From Heterotrichella gracilis (Eukaryota > Sar > Xanthophyceae > Tribonematales > Xanthonemataceae), in NCBI GenBank assembly GCA_032358255.1, contig JAULBX010014425.1, positions 35,893 to 99,892 on the forward strand: 64,000 nt of DNA, written 5' to 3'. Shown here one piece after another: positions 10,011-19,409 of the stretch (the first letter of the stretch is position 1; the number at the start of each line of letters is the position of its first letter). The notes below the pieces were generated by a model. The model saw only the letters and a list, made by a program, of their open reading frames with translations, did not search any database and was not told the DNA's origin. Position numbers and translations under genes: made by a program.

Positions 10011-11345
10011 ATGAAGTACCTTATAAAAAACGCAACGCTTGTCAACGAGGGAGAAATTGGTCCTTTTGATGTTCTCATCAAAGATCAGTTCATTGAAAAA
10101 ATAGACAGGAATATTGAAGTAGAAGGAAGTTATACCGAGATTAATGGCGAAGGTCTGTATTTATTACCAGGCGCGATAGATGACCAGGTGCATTTTCGGG
10201 AACCTGGTTTAATGCACAAGGGTGAAATTTATACAGAGGCAAAAGCTGCAGTTGCAGGTGGGGTTACCTCTTATATGGAAATGCCCAACACCAACCCTCA
10301 AGCTACTACTATTTTAGAATTAGAGAAAAAATATACGCGTGCGTCTGAGTGTTCGTTAGCCAACTATTCTTTTTTTATGGGTGGAACAAACCATAATTTA
10401 GAAGAGACGCTAAAAGTAGATTATTCTAAAGTGTGTGGCTTAAAAATATTTATGGGCTCATCTACGGGCGATATGTTAGTTGATCATCAGGAAGTACTTG
10501 AAGGTTTTTTTGCAAAAACAAATGCGCTTATTGCAACGCACTGTGAGTACGATCCCTTGGTAAAAGAAAATCAAAAACGCATCATCGAAGAGTATGGCGA
10601 AGATCTTGAGCCTTACTTCCATCCTATCATTCGTAACGAAGAAGCGTGTTACAAGTCATCTTCTATGGCCGTTGAACTTGCTAAAAAACATAATACGCGT
10701 TTACATGTCTTACATATTTCTACTGCCAAAGAACTAGCCTTATTCACAAATAAAATTCCTTTAAAACAAAAACGCATTACTTCCGAGGCTTGCATACACC
10801 ATTTATGGTTTAGCGATGAAGATTATAAAACAAAAGGCAATTTTATAAAATGGAATCCATCAGTAAAAACTTCCTACGATCGCGATAAGATCTTTGAAGC
10901 TGTTTTAGATGGCACTATTGACGTTATTGCCACCGACCATGCTCCGCACACGCTTGAAGAAAAAAATCTACCTTATTTAAAAGCGCCAAGTGGCGGGCCT
11001 TTGGTACAGCATAGTATTATAGCTATGCTTGATTTTTATCATGCTAAAAAAATAACATTACCTAAGATCGTTCAGAAAATGAGTCATAATGTGGCCGATC
11101 TTTTTAGGATAGAAAAAAGAGGTTACATTAAAGAAGGTTATTTTGCAGACCTTGTTTTAGTTAATTTAAACAAGCCGCAAACAGTTACCAAACAAAATAT
11201 TTTATATAAATGCGGATGGAGTCCTTTTGAAGGGCATACTTTTAAAAGCAGTATCGAAAAAACCTTTGTAAATGGCCATTTGGTTTATGATAATGGCACC
11301 TTTAACGAAACCAAATACGGTAGTCGTTTAGAGTTTAAAATTTAA
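10011..11345 (+). CDS. pyrC: Dihydroorotase
   Basis: Amidohydrolase converting carbamoyl aspartate to dihydroorotate in pyrimidine synthesis. The 444-residue length and the order of motifs fit class I dihydroorotase: metal-site region DDQVHFREPG at about 57-66, a lysine in LKIFMGSSTG for carbamylation, histidines in ATHCE and LHVLHIS, and ATDHAPH with the catalytic aspartate. The usual DxHxH motif has Gln in place of the first His; from memory this is normal in the Bacteroidota form. The gene lies between the PBP4 gene and the inositol-monophosphatase-like gene, both tightly spaced. Allantoinase is the main alternative. Confidence 0.9.
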   Translation: MKYLIKNATLVNEGEIGPFDVLIKDQFIEKIDRNIEVEGSYTEINGEGLYLLPGAIDDQVHFREPGLMHKGEIYTEAKAAVAGGVTSYMEMPNTNPQATTILELEKKYTRASECSLANYSFFMGGTNHNLEETLKVDYSKVCGLKIFMGSSTGDMLVDHQEVLEGFFAKTNALIATHCEYDPLVKENQKRIIEEYGEDLEPYFHPIIRNEEACYKSSSMAVELAKKHNTRLHVLHISTAKELALFTNKIPLKQKRITSEACIHHLWFSDEDYKTKGNFIKWNPSVKTSYDRDKIFEAVLDGTIDVIATDHAPHTLEEKNLPYLKAPSGGPLVQHSIIAMLDFYHAKKITLPKIVQKMSHNVADLFRIEKRGYIKEGYFADLVLVNLNKPQTVTKQNILYKCGWSPFEGHTFKSSIEKTFVNGHLVYDNGTFNETKYGSRLEFKI

Positions 11346-11348
11346 GTA

Positions 11349-12164
11349 ATGGAATTTGAAAAATTAAATTCTGTTTTGCCCTCTGTTATTGCAACTGCAA
11401 AAAAAGCGGGTACATTCATTCAAAAAGAAAGAGAAAGTTTTTCACTCGATAAAGTTGAAGTAAAAGGACTTAATGATCTTGTGAGTTATGTAGACAAAAC
11501 GGCCGAAGCTATTATTGTAAAAGAGCTTCAAACCATTTTACCACAAGCCGGTTTTATTGTTGAAGAAAATACACTATCAGAAAAAAAAGAATATAATTGG
11601 ATCGTTGATCCTTTGGACGGTACAACTAATTTTGTTCATGGTATTTTATGTTACGCGGTAAGCATTGCTTTAGAGCATAAAGGAGAAATTATTTTAGGAG
11701 TTGTTTTGGAAGTTAGTCGTAACGAATGTTTTTACGCAGTTAAAAATGGTGGTGCCTTTTTAAATGAAAAACCAATTAAAGTTTCAGAAAACAAAGAATT
11801 AAAAGATTGTTTAATAGCAACGGGTTTTCCCATTTATAATTTCGAAAGAATAGATCCTTATCTTAAAACGTTAGAGCAGTTAATGAGAAGCACACACGGT
11901 GTAAGACGAATTGGTGCTGCAGCTGCTGATCTTTGTTATTTAGCTTGCGGAAGAGTGGATGCTTTTTTTGAATATAACCTTAATTCATGGGATGTTGCTG
12001 CGGGTTCTCTGATAGTAACAGAGGCTGGCGGTAAGGTTTCTGATTTTGAACTCGGCAAAAACTGGCTATTTGGGAAAGAGCTAATTGCCTCTAATTTTGG
12101 GGTTTTTGACAGCTTTTCGGGCTTAATTGCCGGAAATTTCAAGAAAAACGAGCATTTTCAATAG
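11349..12164 (+). CDS. Inositol monophosphatase family protein (SuhB-like)
   Basis: Magnesium-dependent phosphatase of 271 residues from the FIG superfamily. Seen: metal ligands in VEEN (71-74), DPLDGTTNF starting at D87, and the C-terminal WDVAAGSLIVTEAGG motif. Such enzymes hydrolyse inositol-1-phosphate or related sugar phosphates; some members instead act in RNA processing or as CysQ nucleotidases. The gene starts 3 bases after the dihydroorotase stop, so the two are presumably co-transcribed. Substrate is not decidable from sequence. Confidence 0.9.
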   Translation: MEFEKLNSVLPSVIATAKKAGTFIQKERESFSLDKVEVKGLNDLVSYVDKTAEAIIVKELQTILPQAGFIVEENTLSEKKEYNWIVDPLDGTTNFVHGILCYAVSIALEHKGEIILGVVLEVSRNECFYAVKNGGAFLNEKPIKVSENKELKDCLIATGFPIYNFERIDPYLKTLEQLMRSTHGVRRIGAAAADLCYLACGRVDAFFEYNLNSWDVAAGSLIVTEAGGKVSDFELGKNWLFGKELIASNFGVFDSFSGLIAGNFKKNEHFQ

Positions 12165-12194
12165 ACTATTGTAAACAACTGGTGAGAATACTTT

Positions 12195-12224
12195 TTGTCT
12201 AATTGGTTTTTTTTTCTATATTTA
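12195..12224 (+). promoter_or_regulatory. Candidate Bacteroidota promoter for the TPR/PD40 gene
   Basis: TTG at 12195-12197 and TATATTTA at 12217-12224 are separated by 19 bases, near the usual -33/-7 spacing, and lie about 45 bases before the start at 12269. The -7 box is imperfect. Confidence 0.4.
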
Positions 12225-12268
12225 ATGCCTAATACAAAGCAAAAACCTGACCTTCTAAATTGTAACTT

Positions 12269-14269
12269 ATGAAACGTATTATTATATACTTGTTCGTGTT
12301 ATGCGTAACCACGCTTTATTCTCAAACAACCAATACCAGCCGATGGAGAAAATCTGAAAAAGATTCAATGGCTAATGCATTTTTACTTTATGAAGAAAAG
12401 AATTACAAAATGGCATTGCCCTATTTTGAAAATATCCATAAAGGTCATCCAAAAGAAGAATTTGTAAAGTATGTGTATGGTAAAACGTCGCTTTACCGTA
12501 GTGATAAATATCCTGACGCTTTACGTTTGTTACAGGAAGTTTATGACAAAAATCCAAAAGTAGATATTATTGAATATGATCTGGCACGTGCCATGCATTA
12601 CAATTACAAATTTGATGAGGCTCTGGTAATGGTTGACAGATTTCTTGCAAACAAACGTACAAAACCAGAAGAAAAACCTCAGGCTGAATTTTTGAAAAAA
12701 TATATTGAGAACGCAAAATATTACAGCGCAAATGCAACACAAGCAAAAATTACAACTGTTGGTACTCCAATAAACAGTAAGGACGAAGAGTATGTGCCAA
12801 CCATCTCTGCAGATGAATCCATGATGGTGTTTACCTATACCGGCGCAAAAAGTAAAGGTGGAAAAATAAATGAAGTTCTTATGATCCCTGATTCGGTGCA
12901 TGGTATTTATTTGGAAGATGTTTACATGTCGGTTAAAGCAAATGATCAATGGCAAACACCTGTTTCTCTTGAGAATATTAATTCAAAAACAAACGATGCC
13001 GCGATCTCCTTAAGTCAGGATGGACAGATTCTATTTATTTATAAAGATGATGCTGAAGGACATGGCGATATCTATCAAAGTAACTTAATTGGTGAGACTT
13101 TTTCTTTTCCAACAAAACTTAAAGGGCAAATAAATACTATTTCGCAAGAAGGACATTGTTCATTATCTCCAGATGGCAAAACACTTTATTTTACAAGCGA
13201 TCGTCCTGGCGGATTTGGTGGCAGAGATATTTACAAAGCTAAATTAATGGCAGATTCTACCTGGGGTAATGTAACTAATCTTGGAGACTCAGTAAACACT
13301 AAATACGACGAAGATTCTCCATTTATTCACCCTGACGGCGCTTCTTTATTCTTTAGTTCTAATGGGCCTAAAAGTAGTGGTGGTCATGACATTTTCAGGG
13401 CTTATATGGAAACAAGTGATTCTTCATTCAAAAAAGTGGAGAACTTAAGTTTCCCTATTAATACACCGGACGATGATAAATATTTTGTGCTTGCTGCAAA
13501 TGGAACCAGAGGTTATTACAGCAGTGGAAGAGCTGGTGGCGAGGGTTTAAACGATATCTATTTAGTAGAAACAGGTTTTGAAGCTAAGAAACCCGTGTTA
13601 TTATTTGTAAAAGGTAAAGTTACTTTTGATGGCGCGCCTGTAGAGTCTACAATAAAAGTAGAAGTGACTTCTAAGAACAATGCAGTATTTAATATCGTTA
13701 AAACAATTCCTGCTACAGGTAATTATATGGTTTCAATGCCTCCGGGCCAATCATATAAAATTATTTATTCTTACAAAGATGAGAAGCCAAAAACATTTGA
13801 ATTTGATGCTGCGCAGATTACTGCATACACAGAAAAGATTGTAGACATTAAATTTGAAACTCCAAAAGATACCATTCCGGTTGCGGCAATTGTGCCTGGT
13901 AAAGCTTTACCAAATGAATTTGATAAAGAAGCAATTACTTTATTACAGAAAAAAATAAGTAAATATTCTGCCGCATACGGTAAGATCTCTGCAGAAGGCT
14001 TAGAATTTAAAGTACAAGTTGCTGCCTACAAAAATCCAAAGAATTATAAATTCAAACACTTAAAAGGTTTAGGTAAAATTGATAAATTACTTTTAGGTGA
14101 TGGCATTACCCGCATGACCATTAACGGCACATTTAAAACTCTGGAAGCTGCCTGGATCCATAATAAGAAAGTAATCAAAGCAGGACAAGATGATGCCTTT
14201 GTAACTGTCTTATATCAAGGTAAACGTATCATGCTAGAGGAACTTACTAAAATGGGAATCTATAAATAG
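12269..14269 (+). CDS. TPR / PD40 beta-propeller envelope protein with SPOR-like C-terminus
   Basis: Secreted or outer-membrane-associated protein of 666 residues. Order seen: signal peptide (1-18), TPR-like repeats (about 30-150), PD40/WD40-like blades (about 160-440) with SPDGKTLYFTSDRPGGFGGRDIY-type signatures, a beta-sandwich regulatory-like segment (about 455-540), and a C-terminal segment (about 575-666) beginning FKVQVAAYKNP, which resembles SPOR peptidoglycan-binding domains. It shares architecture with the PorE-like protein at 1251 but replaces OmpA with the SPOR-like end. No neighbour shares a pathway, and a bidirectional terminator follows. Role is inferred only as envelope or T9SS-associated. 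Confidence 0.75.
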   Translation: MKRIIIYLFVLCVTTLYSQTTNTSRWRKSEKDSMANAFLLYEEKNYKMALPYFENIHKGHPKEEFVKYVYGKTSLYRSDKYPDALRLLQEVYDKNPKVDIIEYDLARAMHYNYKFDEALVMVDRFLANKRTKPEEKPQAEFLKKYIENAKYYSANATQAKITTVGTPINSKDEEYVPTISADESMMVFTYTGAKSKGGKINEVLMIPDSVHGIYLEDVYMSVKANDQWQTPVSLENINSKTNDAAISLSQDGQILFIYKDDAEGHGDIYQSNLIGETFSFPTKLKGQINTISQEGHCSLSPDGKTLYFTSDRPGGFGGRDIYKAKLMADSTWGNVTNLGDSVNTKYDEDSPFIHPDGASLFFSSNGPKSSGGHDIFRAYMETSDSSFKKVENLSFPINTPDDDKYFVLAANGTRGYYSSGRAGGEGLNDIYLVETGFEAKKPVLLFVKGKVTFDGAPVESTIKVEVTSKNNAVFNIVKTIPATGNYMVSMPPGQSYKIIYSYKDEKPKTFEFDAAQITAYTEKIVDIKFETPKDTIPVAAIVPGKALPNEFDKEAITLLQKKISKYSAAYGKISAEGLEFKVQVAAYKNPKNYKFKHLKGLGKIDKLLLGDGITRMTINGTFKTLEAAWIHNKKVIKAGQDDAFVTVLYQGKRIMLEELTKMGIYK

Positions 14270-14284
14270 CATTTAATATTAAAA

Positions 14285-14322
14285 CAAAAAAGCCTGCACG
14301 TAAAACATGCAGGCTTTTTTTT
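14285..14322. terminator. Bidirectional terminator between convergent genes
   Basis: AAAAAAGCCTGCA pairs with TGCAGGCTTTTTT around a loop of about nine bases, with A and T tracts on both sides, so it can end transcription of both the TPR/PD40 gene and prmA. Confidence 0.85.
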
Positions 14323-14336
14323 GCTCATTAAACTAA

Positions 14337-15164
14337 TTACATTTTTTCTAGCAACATCATTGCCCACTCGTTCTCATTTTTATAAGAACTAAATTTCAAA
14401 TTTTGTTTTGCCGCCACGTCTTTTAACTCCTCCATATCTGTAGTAAAAAAACCGCTTAAAAATAATTTTCCACCTGTTTTTAATTTTTTTGAATAAGCCG
14501 GTAAATGCGTTTTTAAAATATTCTTGTTAATATTGGCAATAATAATATCAAAGGGTTTTTCGTTCTCCAAGAGATCAACATCTCCCTTTTTAACGACGAT
14601 CTCTTTACAATTATTAGTAGCGCAATTCTCAATACTGTTCTCAACACTCCACTCGTCTATATCAATAGCTAAAATATCTTTTGCGCCCAAGAACTTCGCT
14701 AAAATAGCCAGTATGCCTGTACCGCAGCCCATATCTAAAATGCGTTTGTTCTTAAATTCCGTCTCAAACATAGCTTTACAAACCAGACGGGTTGTTTGGT
14801 GATGACCTGTACCGAAACTCATTTTTGGCATGATCACAATTTCATGCTTAAAATTTTTATTTTTTTCATGAAATGGTGCGCGGATAAAAAGAAGATCGTC
14901 AACCATCACGGGCTCAAAATTCTTTTCCCATTCAGCGTTCCAATTAGTGAGGGGTATTTTTTTAACCTCGCAGGTAAAAGTAAAATCATCAAAAACAAGA
15001 TCGCTTAGGTTAACACCTGCGGCATCTTCTTCTTTAATGTAAGCTGTAAATCCCACATCATTAAAATCAAAGCTCTCAAAGCCCAGATCAGAGATAACTG
15101 CCATTAAAATTTCAGAACCGGGTTCGGTGGGACTAACAATAAAATTGTAGCTTAAATAACTCAT
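14337..15164 (-). CDS. prmA: Ribosomal protein L11 methyltransferase
   Basis: S-adenosylmethionine-dependent methyltransferase of 275 residues that trimethylates ribosomal protein L11. Seen: FGTGHHQTT at 117-125, which is typical for PrmA, and the SAM-binding DMGCGTG at 144-150, followed by IIANINKN for the substrate-side NPPY-like motif. It overlaps the tpiA stop by one base (TAATG), indicating coupled translation downstream of tpiA. Length is near the family norm. Confidence 0.93.
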   Translation of the reverse strand: MSYLSYNFIVSPTEPGSEILMAVISDLGFESFDFNDVGFTAYIKEEDAAGVNLSDLVFDDFTFTCEVKKIPLTNWNAEWEKNFEPVMVDDLLFIRAPFHEKNKNFKHEIVIMPKMSFGTGHHQTTRLVCKAMFETEFKNKRILDMGCGTGILAILAKFLGAKDILAIDIDEWSVENSIENCATNNCKEIVVKKGDVDLLENEKPFDIIIANINKNILKTHLPAYSKKLKTGGKLFLSGFFTTDMEELKDVAAKQNLKFSSYKNENEWAMMLLEKM

Positions 15165-15922
15165 TAAAACGAAGCAATTATTTTACAAAAATCTACGGCT
15201 TTTAAACTAGCACCGCCAATTAAACCGCCATCAACATCAGCGCACGAAAATAATTCTTTAGCATTTTGCGCATTACAACTGCCACCATATAAAATTGGAA
15301 TGTTTTGTGCTAAAGCTGATGAAAATAATTCTGATATAATTTTACGAATATAAGCGTGCATTTCCTGCGCTTGTTGCGGAGTAGCGGTTTCACCGGTACC
15401 AATTGCCCACACTGGTTCGTAAGCTAAGTATATTTTGTTTAATTCACTTTCAGAAAAATTCTTTAAAACATTTTCTAATTGCTTTTTTACGGTCTCAAAA
15501 TGCTTCCCGCTTTTTCTTTCTTCAAGTTGTTCGCCAAAACAAAAAATTACTTTTAAATTATTTTTTAATGCGTTTTGAATTTTTAAAATTAATTGTTCAT
15601 CGCTTTCTTTAAAAAAAGTTCTTCTCTCGCTATGTCCAACCAAAACAAATTTACAACCAACAGAGCTTAACATCTCTGCAGAAACTTCGCCTGTAAAAGC
15701 GCCTTTAATGTGTTCGCTGCAATTTTGAGCACCAACAAAAAAAGTATTTTCACTTGCTAAACTATCGTTTGCATTTTTTAAAAAAGTAAATGGCGGGAAA
15801 ATTATTTTTTCGACTCCGGAAAATTGTTCTGATCCTTTTTTTATTTCAGAGATCAGTTCAAGTGCCTCATTTAAATTGGTATTCATTTTCCAATTACCGG
15901 CTACTATTTTTTTTCTGCCCAT
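15164..15922 (-). CDS. tpiA: Triose-phosphate isomerase
   Basis: Glycolytic enzyme interconverting dihydroxyacetone phosphate and glyceraldehyde-3-phosphate. All catalytic residues are present: N10-W-K12 near the N-terminus, H97 in VGHSER, E169 in AYEPVWAIGTG, and the phosphate-binding GGSC and GGA loops near the C-terminus. At 252 residues it has the usual length. It lies between a permease gene and prmA on the same strand. Confidence 0.97.
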   Translation of the reverse strand: MGRKKIVAGNWKMNTNLNEALELISEIKKGSEQFSGVEKIIFPPFTFLKNANDSLASENTFFVGAQNCSEHIKGAFTGEVSAEMLSSVGCKFVLVGHSERRTFFKESDEQLILKIQNALKNNLKVIFCFGEQLEERKSGKHFETVKKQLENVLKNFSESELNKIYLAYEPVWAIGTGETATPQQAQEMHAYIRKIISELFSSALAQNIPILYGGSCNAQNAKELFSCADVDGGLIGGASLKAVDFCKIIASF

Positions 15923-15929
15923 GTTAATT

Positions 15930-17009
15930 TTATTTTACTCTAACACGCGGATCAAGAATACCGTAAATAATATCTACAACAATATTAATTCCAACAAATA
16001 TGGTAGCAAAAATTAAAGTGGCACCCATTACAACAGGAAGATCATTTTTGCTTAATGCTTCCACAACTTCGTAACCAATACCTTTCCAGCTAAAGATCTT
16101 TTCTACAAAAACCGCACCGGCCATTAAACCCGCAAACCATCCAGAAATAGCAGTAACCACGGGATTCAGGGCGTTTTTGAGCGCATGTTTTACAATTATC
16201 TTCCGATAACTTAAGCCTTTGGCCCTGGCTGTTCGTATGTAATCCTGCGACAATACATCCAGTAATGAACTTCTGGTTAACTGTATGATAATGCTCAAAG
16301 GACGCATGCCCAGTGTAATTGCGGGTAATATGAGGTTCTTTAATTTTAGTGTTTCACCGTTCCAAACGTCAATATCATATAAACTTCCAGAGGGGTCCAA
16401 CCCGGTGTATTTAGACAAGACATAGCCAAAGAGCCAGGCCACAATCAAACCCACTAAAAAAGAGGGCGCACTCATGCCAAATACAGTTGCTAAGACAAAC
16501 ACTATCCGGTCAAAAAAGGAGTTTTTACGAGTAGCCGTCAATATTCCAAAAAATATCCCAATTACCGATGCAATAATGATGGCGGCAAAGGCTAGCACAG
16601 CGGTTTCGGGCAAGGTATCCTTAATGATCTCTGTAACGTCACGCTTGGTAATATAACTTCGCCGTAAATAAGGCCATTTAAAAACAACAACTTTCTCTGC
16701 ACCTATTGTAAACATTGAGACCCAGGAGTACTTCTCAGGATTTAAGAACCACAAACTCTTGCTGTTCTTGTAATTATGAACGGATACCGGAGAAAGGTCG
16801 TTAAGGTAGTGGCTGTATTGCACTATGATGGGTCTGTTTGTTCCAAGATCACGGTGAATGGCCTCCACAGCCTCTTTGCTGGCCCTTTGGCCAAGCATGA
16901 TTGTAGCTGGATCTCCTGGCAAAACATTAAATAAAAAGAATATGGTGGTGATAACACCAAAAAGCACCAAAATGCCATAAAAAAATTTTGAAAGAATAAA
17001 TTTTACCAC
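15930..17009 (-). CDS. ABC transporter permease, DppB/OppB type
   Basis: Inner-membrane permease of the dipeptide/oligopeptide ABC importer family. Seen: N-terminal transmembrane segment followed by FNVLPGDPA, several membrane segments, and the EAA loop region ARAKGLSYRKIIVKHALKNA that contacts the ATPase. An ATG at 17105 is in frame, but it adds 32 residues without family similarity and leaves only 6 bases to the divergent start at 17112. The GTG at 17009, giving Val-Val-Lys-Phe-Ile-Leu directly before the first membrane segment, is therefore preferred. No DppC, ATPase or binding-protein gene is adjacent, so the transporter is split across loci. Substrate unknown. Confidence 0.85.
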   Translation of the reverse strand: MVKFILSKFFYGILVLFGVITTIFFLFNVLPGDPATIMLGQRASKEAVEAIHRDLGTNRPIIVQYSHYLNDLSPVSVHNYKNSKSLWFLNPEKYSWVSMFTIGAEKVVVFKWPYLRRSYITKRDVTEIIKDTLPETAVLAFAAIIIASVIGIFFGILTATRKNSFFDRIVFVLATVFGMSAPSFLVGLIVAWLFGYVLSKYTGLDPSGSLYDIDVWNGETLKLKNLILPAITLGMRPLSIIIQLTRSSLLDVLSQDYIRTARAKGLSYRKIIVKHALKNALNPVVTAISGWFAGLMAGAVFVEKIFSWKGIGYEVVEALSKNDLPVVMGATLIFATIFVGINIVVDIIYGILDPRVRVK

Positions 17010-17111
17010 AGTTAAAAAAGTACAACCGCTAAGATAATTATTTATATTTATGAATAGAAACTGTTTTAGATAAAGTTTATTTTTGTACCCATAAGATTTT
17101 GCCATTTTTTC

Positions 17112-19409
17112 TTGAAAAAAACCATAAATACTCTAATTTTTTTACTCTTTTTACTTACAAATGGCCCTCTAAAAGCTCAAAAAATTGGTTTGGTTTTAAG
17201 TGGCGGCGGCGCCAGTGGCCTTTCTCATATTGGTGTTTTAAGGGCTTTAGAAGAAAATGGCATTCCTGTTGATTATATTACGGGCACTTCTATTGGCAGT
17301 TTAATTGGAGCTTATTATGCTATCGGCTATTCGCCGAAAGAAATAGAGATTTTGGTTAAAACTACCTTTTTTCAGAGTATAACCAAAGGAGATCTGCCCG
17401 CCAAGTATGAATACATGGTAAAAAAACGAGATGATTATGCATCTTGGCTCACATTTAAACTGGACTTCAGAGATCATTACCTTAAAAATTTACCTACCAA
17501 TGTTATCAATTCAATTCCTATAGATTATTATTTGATGGAAACATTTACCGGCGTATCTAATTCCGTAAATAATAATTTTGATAGTTTATTTGTTCCATAC
17601 CGTTGTGTTGCTTCTGATGTTGAACACAAAAAATCTGTAATATTTAAAAAAGGAGATCTTCCAAGTTCAGTAAGAGCCAGCATGAGTTATCCTTTTTATT
17701 TGCGCCCAATTCCGATTGATGGAAAATTGTTATTTGACGGTGGGTTGTATAATAATTTTCCAACCGATGTCATGTATAATGACTTCAATCCTGATTTTAT
17801 TATTGGTTCAAATGTTGCCGAAAAAAATCTGCCACCCGATGATGATAATTTGTACATGCAGTTAAGGAATTTATTAATGAACCAAACTAATTTTGATCCT
17901 GTTTGCGAGAACGGTGTTTTAATTGAGCCGTGGAGCGACGTAAGCATTTTTAATTTTGATAACGCACAAAGATTGATAGATAGCGGATATTCGGCAACTT
18001 TAAGAGCAATTCCACAAATAAAAAAACAAATTGAACGACAGGTATATGCAAAAGATCTTGAAGAAAAGCGTAACAGATTTAGAGGCTATCAAAAACTTGA
18101 AAATATTACTTACGATAATTTAGAGGTGAATGGATACACAAAGAACCAGACAAAATTTATTTCGAAAAGTCTTTTTTACAAGAATAAACCATTTACAATT
18201 GATCAATTAAAAAAACGTTATTTCCGCTTAGCAGGTGATGATAAAATAAAAAATATTTTTCCAATCTCAACAATTGATTCTGTAACTAAAAAATATACTT
18301 TAAAATTAAACGGGAAAAAAGAAAAACCCTTTTATGTGGATGCTGGCGCCATACTATCCAACAGACCAATTAGTGAGGCTTTCATTGGTATACAGTACAA
18401 TCGCTTAGGTAAAATAGGAACCAGTTTTTATGCCAATGGCTACTTGGGAAAATTATATTCAGGAACTCATTCGCACATACGTTTTGATTTTCCCGGGAAA
18501 TATCCTTTTTACGTTGAACCTTCTTTTACCTACTCGCGTTGGGACTATTACAGTAGCAGCGTTCTCTTCTATGATTTTTTAACTCCTGCTTTTTTGATTC
18601 AGGAAGATACTTATGGAGAAGTAAAAATTGGCGTGCCTGTAGGAAATATTTCGCAGGCAAATTTTGCTGCTGGTTATACAGAATGGACCAATGAATATTA
18701 TCAAAGCGATGTGTTTACACGTTTGGATACAACAGACAAAACCTATTTTGACTACGGCTATTTACAAACGAACTATACTATAAATACTTTGAACCGAAAA
18801 ATGTATGCTACTGAAGGAACCTTTTTAAATGTACGTGCACGTTACTTACAAGGTCGAGAAAGTCATTTGCCTGGCAATACAAGCATTGATACATCAACTT
18901 ACAAAAATGTAACACAGCCGGCCTGGTTACAATTAAAATTAACGGTTGATAAATATTTTAAAACAGCAAAAAGTTTTAAAGTCGGCATTTTTGGTGAGGC
19001 AGTTTATTCTACCCAAAGTTTTTTTAGTAATTATCAGGCAACTATTTTATCAACACCCGCGTTTAATCCAACTCCCGAGAGTCAAACCTTTTTTATTGAT
19101 GCCTATCGTGCAAATAAATACCTAGCAAGTGGTTTAAAAATAATTGTAACGCCGATAAAAAACGTTGATATTCGTACAGAAGCATATTTATTTCAACCAA
19201 TAGAATCTATTTTAAAAACAAGTGATGGTGGCTCAAAATACAGTACACCGTTCTTGTATCGTTATTTTTCCGGACTCGCGGCAGCTGTGTATAACAGTCC
19301 TATTGGACCAATTAGCCTTGGTGTAAATTATTATGACCAGAACGACAATTCATTCTCCTTTTTCTTCCACATAGGCTATATTATTTTTAACCGTAAGTCT
19401 ATCGATTAA
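17112..19409 (+). CDS. Patatin-like phospholipase with outer-membrane barrel (BamA/type Vd-like)
   Basis: Secreted lipid hydrolase of 765 residues. A signal peptide (1-22) is followed by a patatin domain with oxyanion GGGASG at 31-36, nucleophile S60 in GTSIG, and catalytic D209 in DGG. Residues about 330-400 resemble a POTRA domain, and about 400-765 form a beta-strand-rich region ending in an aromatic strand, as in surface-antigen barrels. This is the plan of PlpD-type V autotransporters in which the barrel carries the enzyme. The start is TTG. The gene converges with a glycosyltransferase, sharing the palindromic TTAA for both stop codons. Enzymatic type is confident; surface display is inferred. 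Confidence 0.88.
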   Translation: MKKTINTLIFLLFLLTNGPLKAQKIGLVLSGGGASGLSHIGVLRALEENGIPVDYITGTSIGSLIGAYYAIGYSPKEIEILVKTTFFQSITKGDLPAKYEYMVKKRDDYASWLTFKLDFRDHYLKNLPTNVINSIPIDYYLMETFTGVSNSVNNNFDSLFVPYRCVASDVEHKKSVIFKKGDLPSSVRASMSYPFYLRPIPIDGKLLFDGGLYNNFPTDVMYNDFNPDFIIGSNVAEKNLPPDDDNLYMQLRNLLMNQTNFDPVCENGVLIEPWSDVSIFNFDNAQRLIDSGYSATLRAIPQIKKQIERQVYAKDLEEKRNRFRGYQKLENITYDNLEVNGYTKNQTKFISKSLFYKNKPFTIDQLKKRYFRLAGDDKIKNIFPISTIDSVTKKYTLKLNGKKEKPFYVDAGAILSNRPISEAFIGIQYNRLGKIGTSFYANGYLGKLYSGTHSHIRFDFPGKYPFYVEPSFTYSRWDYYSSSVLFYDFLTPAFLIQEDTYGEVKIGVPVGNISQANFAAGYTEWTNEYYQSDVFTRLDTTDKTYFDYGYLQTNYTINTLNRKMYATEGTFLNVRARYLQGRESHLPGNTSIDTSTYKNVTQPAWLQLKLTVDKYFKTAKSFKVGIFGEAVYSTQSFFSNYQATILSTPAFNPTPESQTFFIDAYRANKYLASGLKIIVTPIKNVDIRTEAYLFQPIESILKTSDGGSKYSTPFLYRYFSGLAAAVYNSPIGPISLGVNYYDQNDNSFSFFFHIGYIIFNRKSID

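Noticed and set aside
12530-12955. 141-residue antisense ORF
   Set aside because: Opposite the well-supported TPR/PD40 gene, with biased Cys/Phe/His composition typical of shadow frames.
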